A stretch of 64,000 nt of DNA, from assembly GCF_032854445.1 (NCBI RefSeq), contig NC_088300.1, positions 22,425,608-22,489,607 of the forward strand, read 5' to 3'. Below the pieces are notes generated by a model, which was given only the letters and a program-made list of their open reading frames with translations, did not search any database and was not told the DNA's origin. This document shows positions 63,492 through 64,000 of the stretch, piece by piece. Every line of letters begins with the position of its first letter. Positions within the stretch are counted from its first letter, which is position 1. The stretch comes from Liolophura sinensis (Eukaryota; Mollusca; Polyplacophora; Chitonida; Chitonidae). The translations under genes and the position numbers were made by a program.

Positions 63492-63800
63492 CTACACACA
63501 CAAAAAAGATAAGGGATATTTAATACGGAAAATGTACAGAAAAAAAAATGTTTAGCAGCTAGTCTTGCATGTATGTAGGCTGTGGAAGTGGAAGTTCTAC
63601 ATGTACATTCAACCCATTAATGTTGAGCATTATTTTATGTGGAGCAGCATTTATATACTTCTCCTTAAGCCTTGGCATCAACAATCCATTTGAAATGGTT
63701 TCAAATTCAATATCAAAATATTTATCATAAAAAGCCATTCTTTTATTTATTAAAAGGCTGAAGAAAAACTGGCCCACAACCAAAGGGTGATTTATTACAG

Positions 63801-63802
<2 letters not shown>

Positions 63803-63859
<57 letters not shown>
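63803..63859. repeat. (AT)n microsatellite
   Basis: About 28 uninterrupted AT dinucleotides just upstream (gene sense) of the first CLHC1 exon in the window. Confidence 0.98.
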
Positions 63860-63866
<7 letters not shown>

Positions 63867-64000
63867 ATCTATTAAATCTAATTTGAAGCCTACATCAAGT
63901 GACAAACATCTATCAATAAATAATTATAATGGTAAACCTTTCTCAAAGCAACAGCTTAACGTGCACCAAATTAGCATATGAATGACCAATAGGTAGGCTA

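Overview
Eukaryotic, intron-rich, AT-rich nuclear DNA from an animal. Split genes with GT-AG introns, alpha-actinin/DZANK1/PET117/CLHC1 homologues, and many copies of a tRNA-derived SINE ending in AATAAATAAA-type tails point to a marine lophotrochozoan, most likely a mollusc (bivalve or gastropod). The species cannot be fixed from the sequence alone.

Layout: (1) 1-14,660, minus strand: first coding exon of alpha-actinin (14,562-14,660), with a candidate TATA box upstream and a first intron that runs off the left edge (over 14.5 kb). (2) About 15-30.7 kb: gene-poor stretch packed with SINEs, a 50-bp minisatellite, a foldback element, two very strong hairpins and an inverted-repeat pair. (3) 30,691-43,048, minus: a complete DZANK1 homologue, 19 coding exons plus a likely non-coding first exon, giving 762 codons with every splice phase consistent. 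(4) 43,345-47,810, plus: PET117, head-to-head with DZANK1 across a roughly 300-bp shared promoter. (5) 52,110-63,491, minus: the last five exons of a CLHC1 homologue; its 5' exons lie beyond the right edge. PET117 and CLHC1 are convergent.

The genes do not form one pathway: actin cross-linking (alpha-actinin), cytochrome c oxidase assembly (PET117), a dynein/cilium-linked zinc-ribbon ankyrin protein (DZANK1), and a clathrin-linker-like protein of unknown role (CLHC1). In humans DZANK1 and PET117 both lie in chromosome band 20p11.2, so their direct adjacency here may be an old linkage.

The main new observations are: a PET117 stop codon that overlaps a good splice donor, with an in-frame downstream exon that would replace the C-terminus; a roughly 220-bp TA-flanked MITE family (four copies, one split by a younger SINE); a larger terminal-inverted-repeat family in the DZANK1 and PET117 introns; a Tc1/mariner remnant keeping a transposase C-terminus; and a pair of near-perfect 24- and 29-bp-arm hairpins in the gene-poor stretch. 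No tRNA, rRNA or CRISPR locus is supported.
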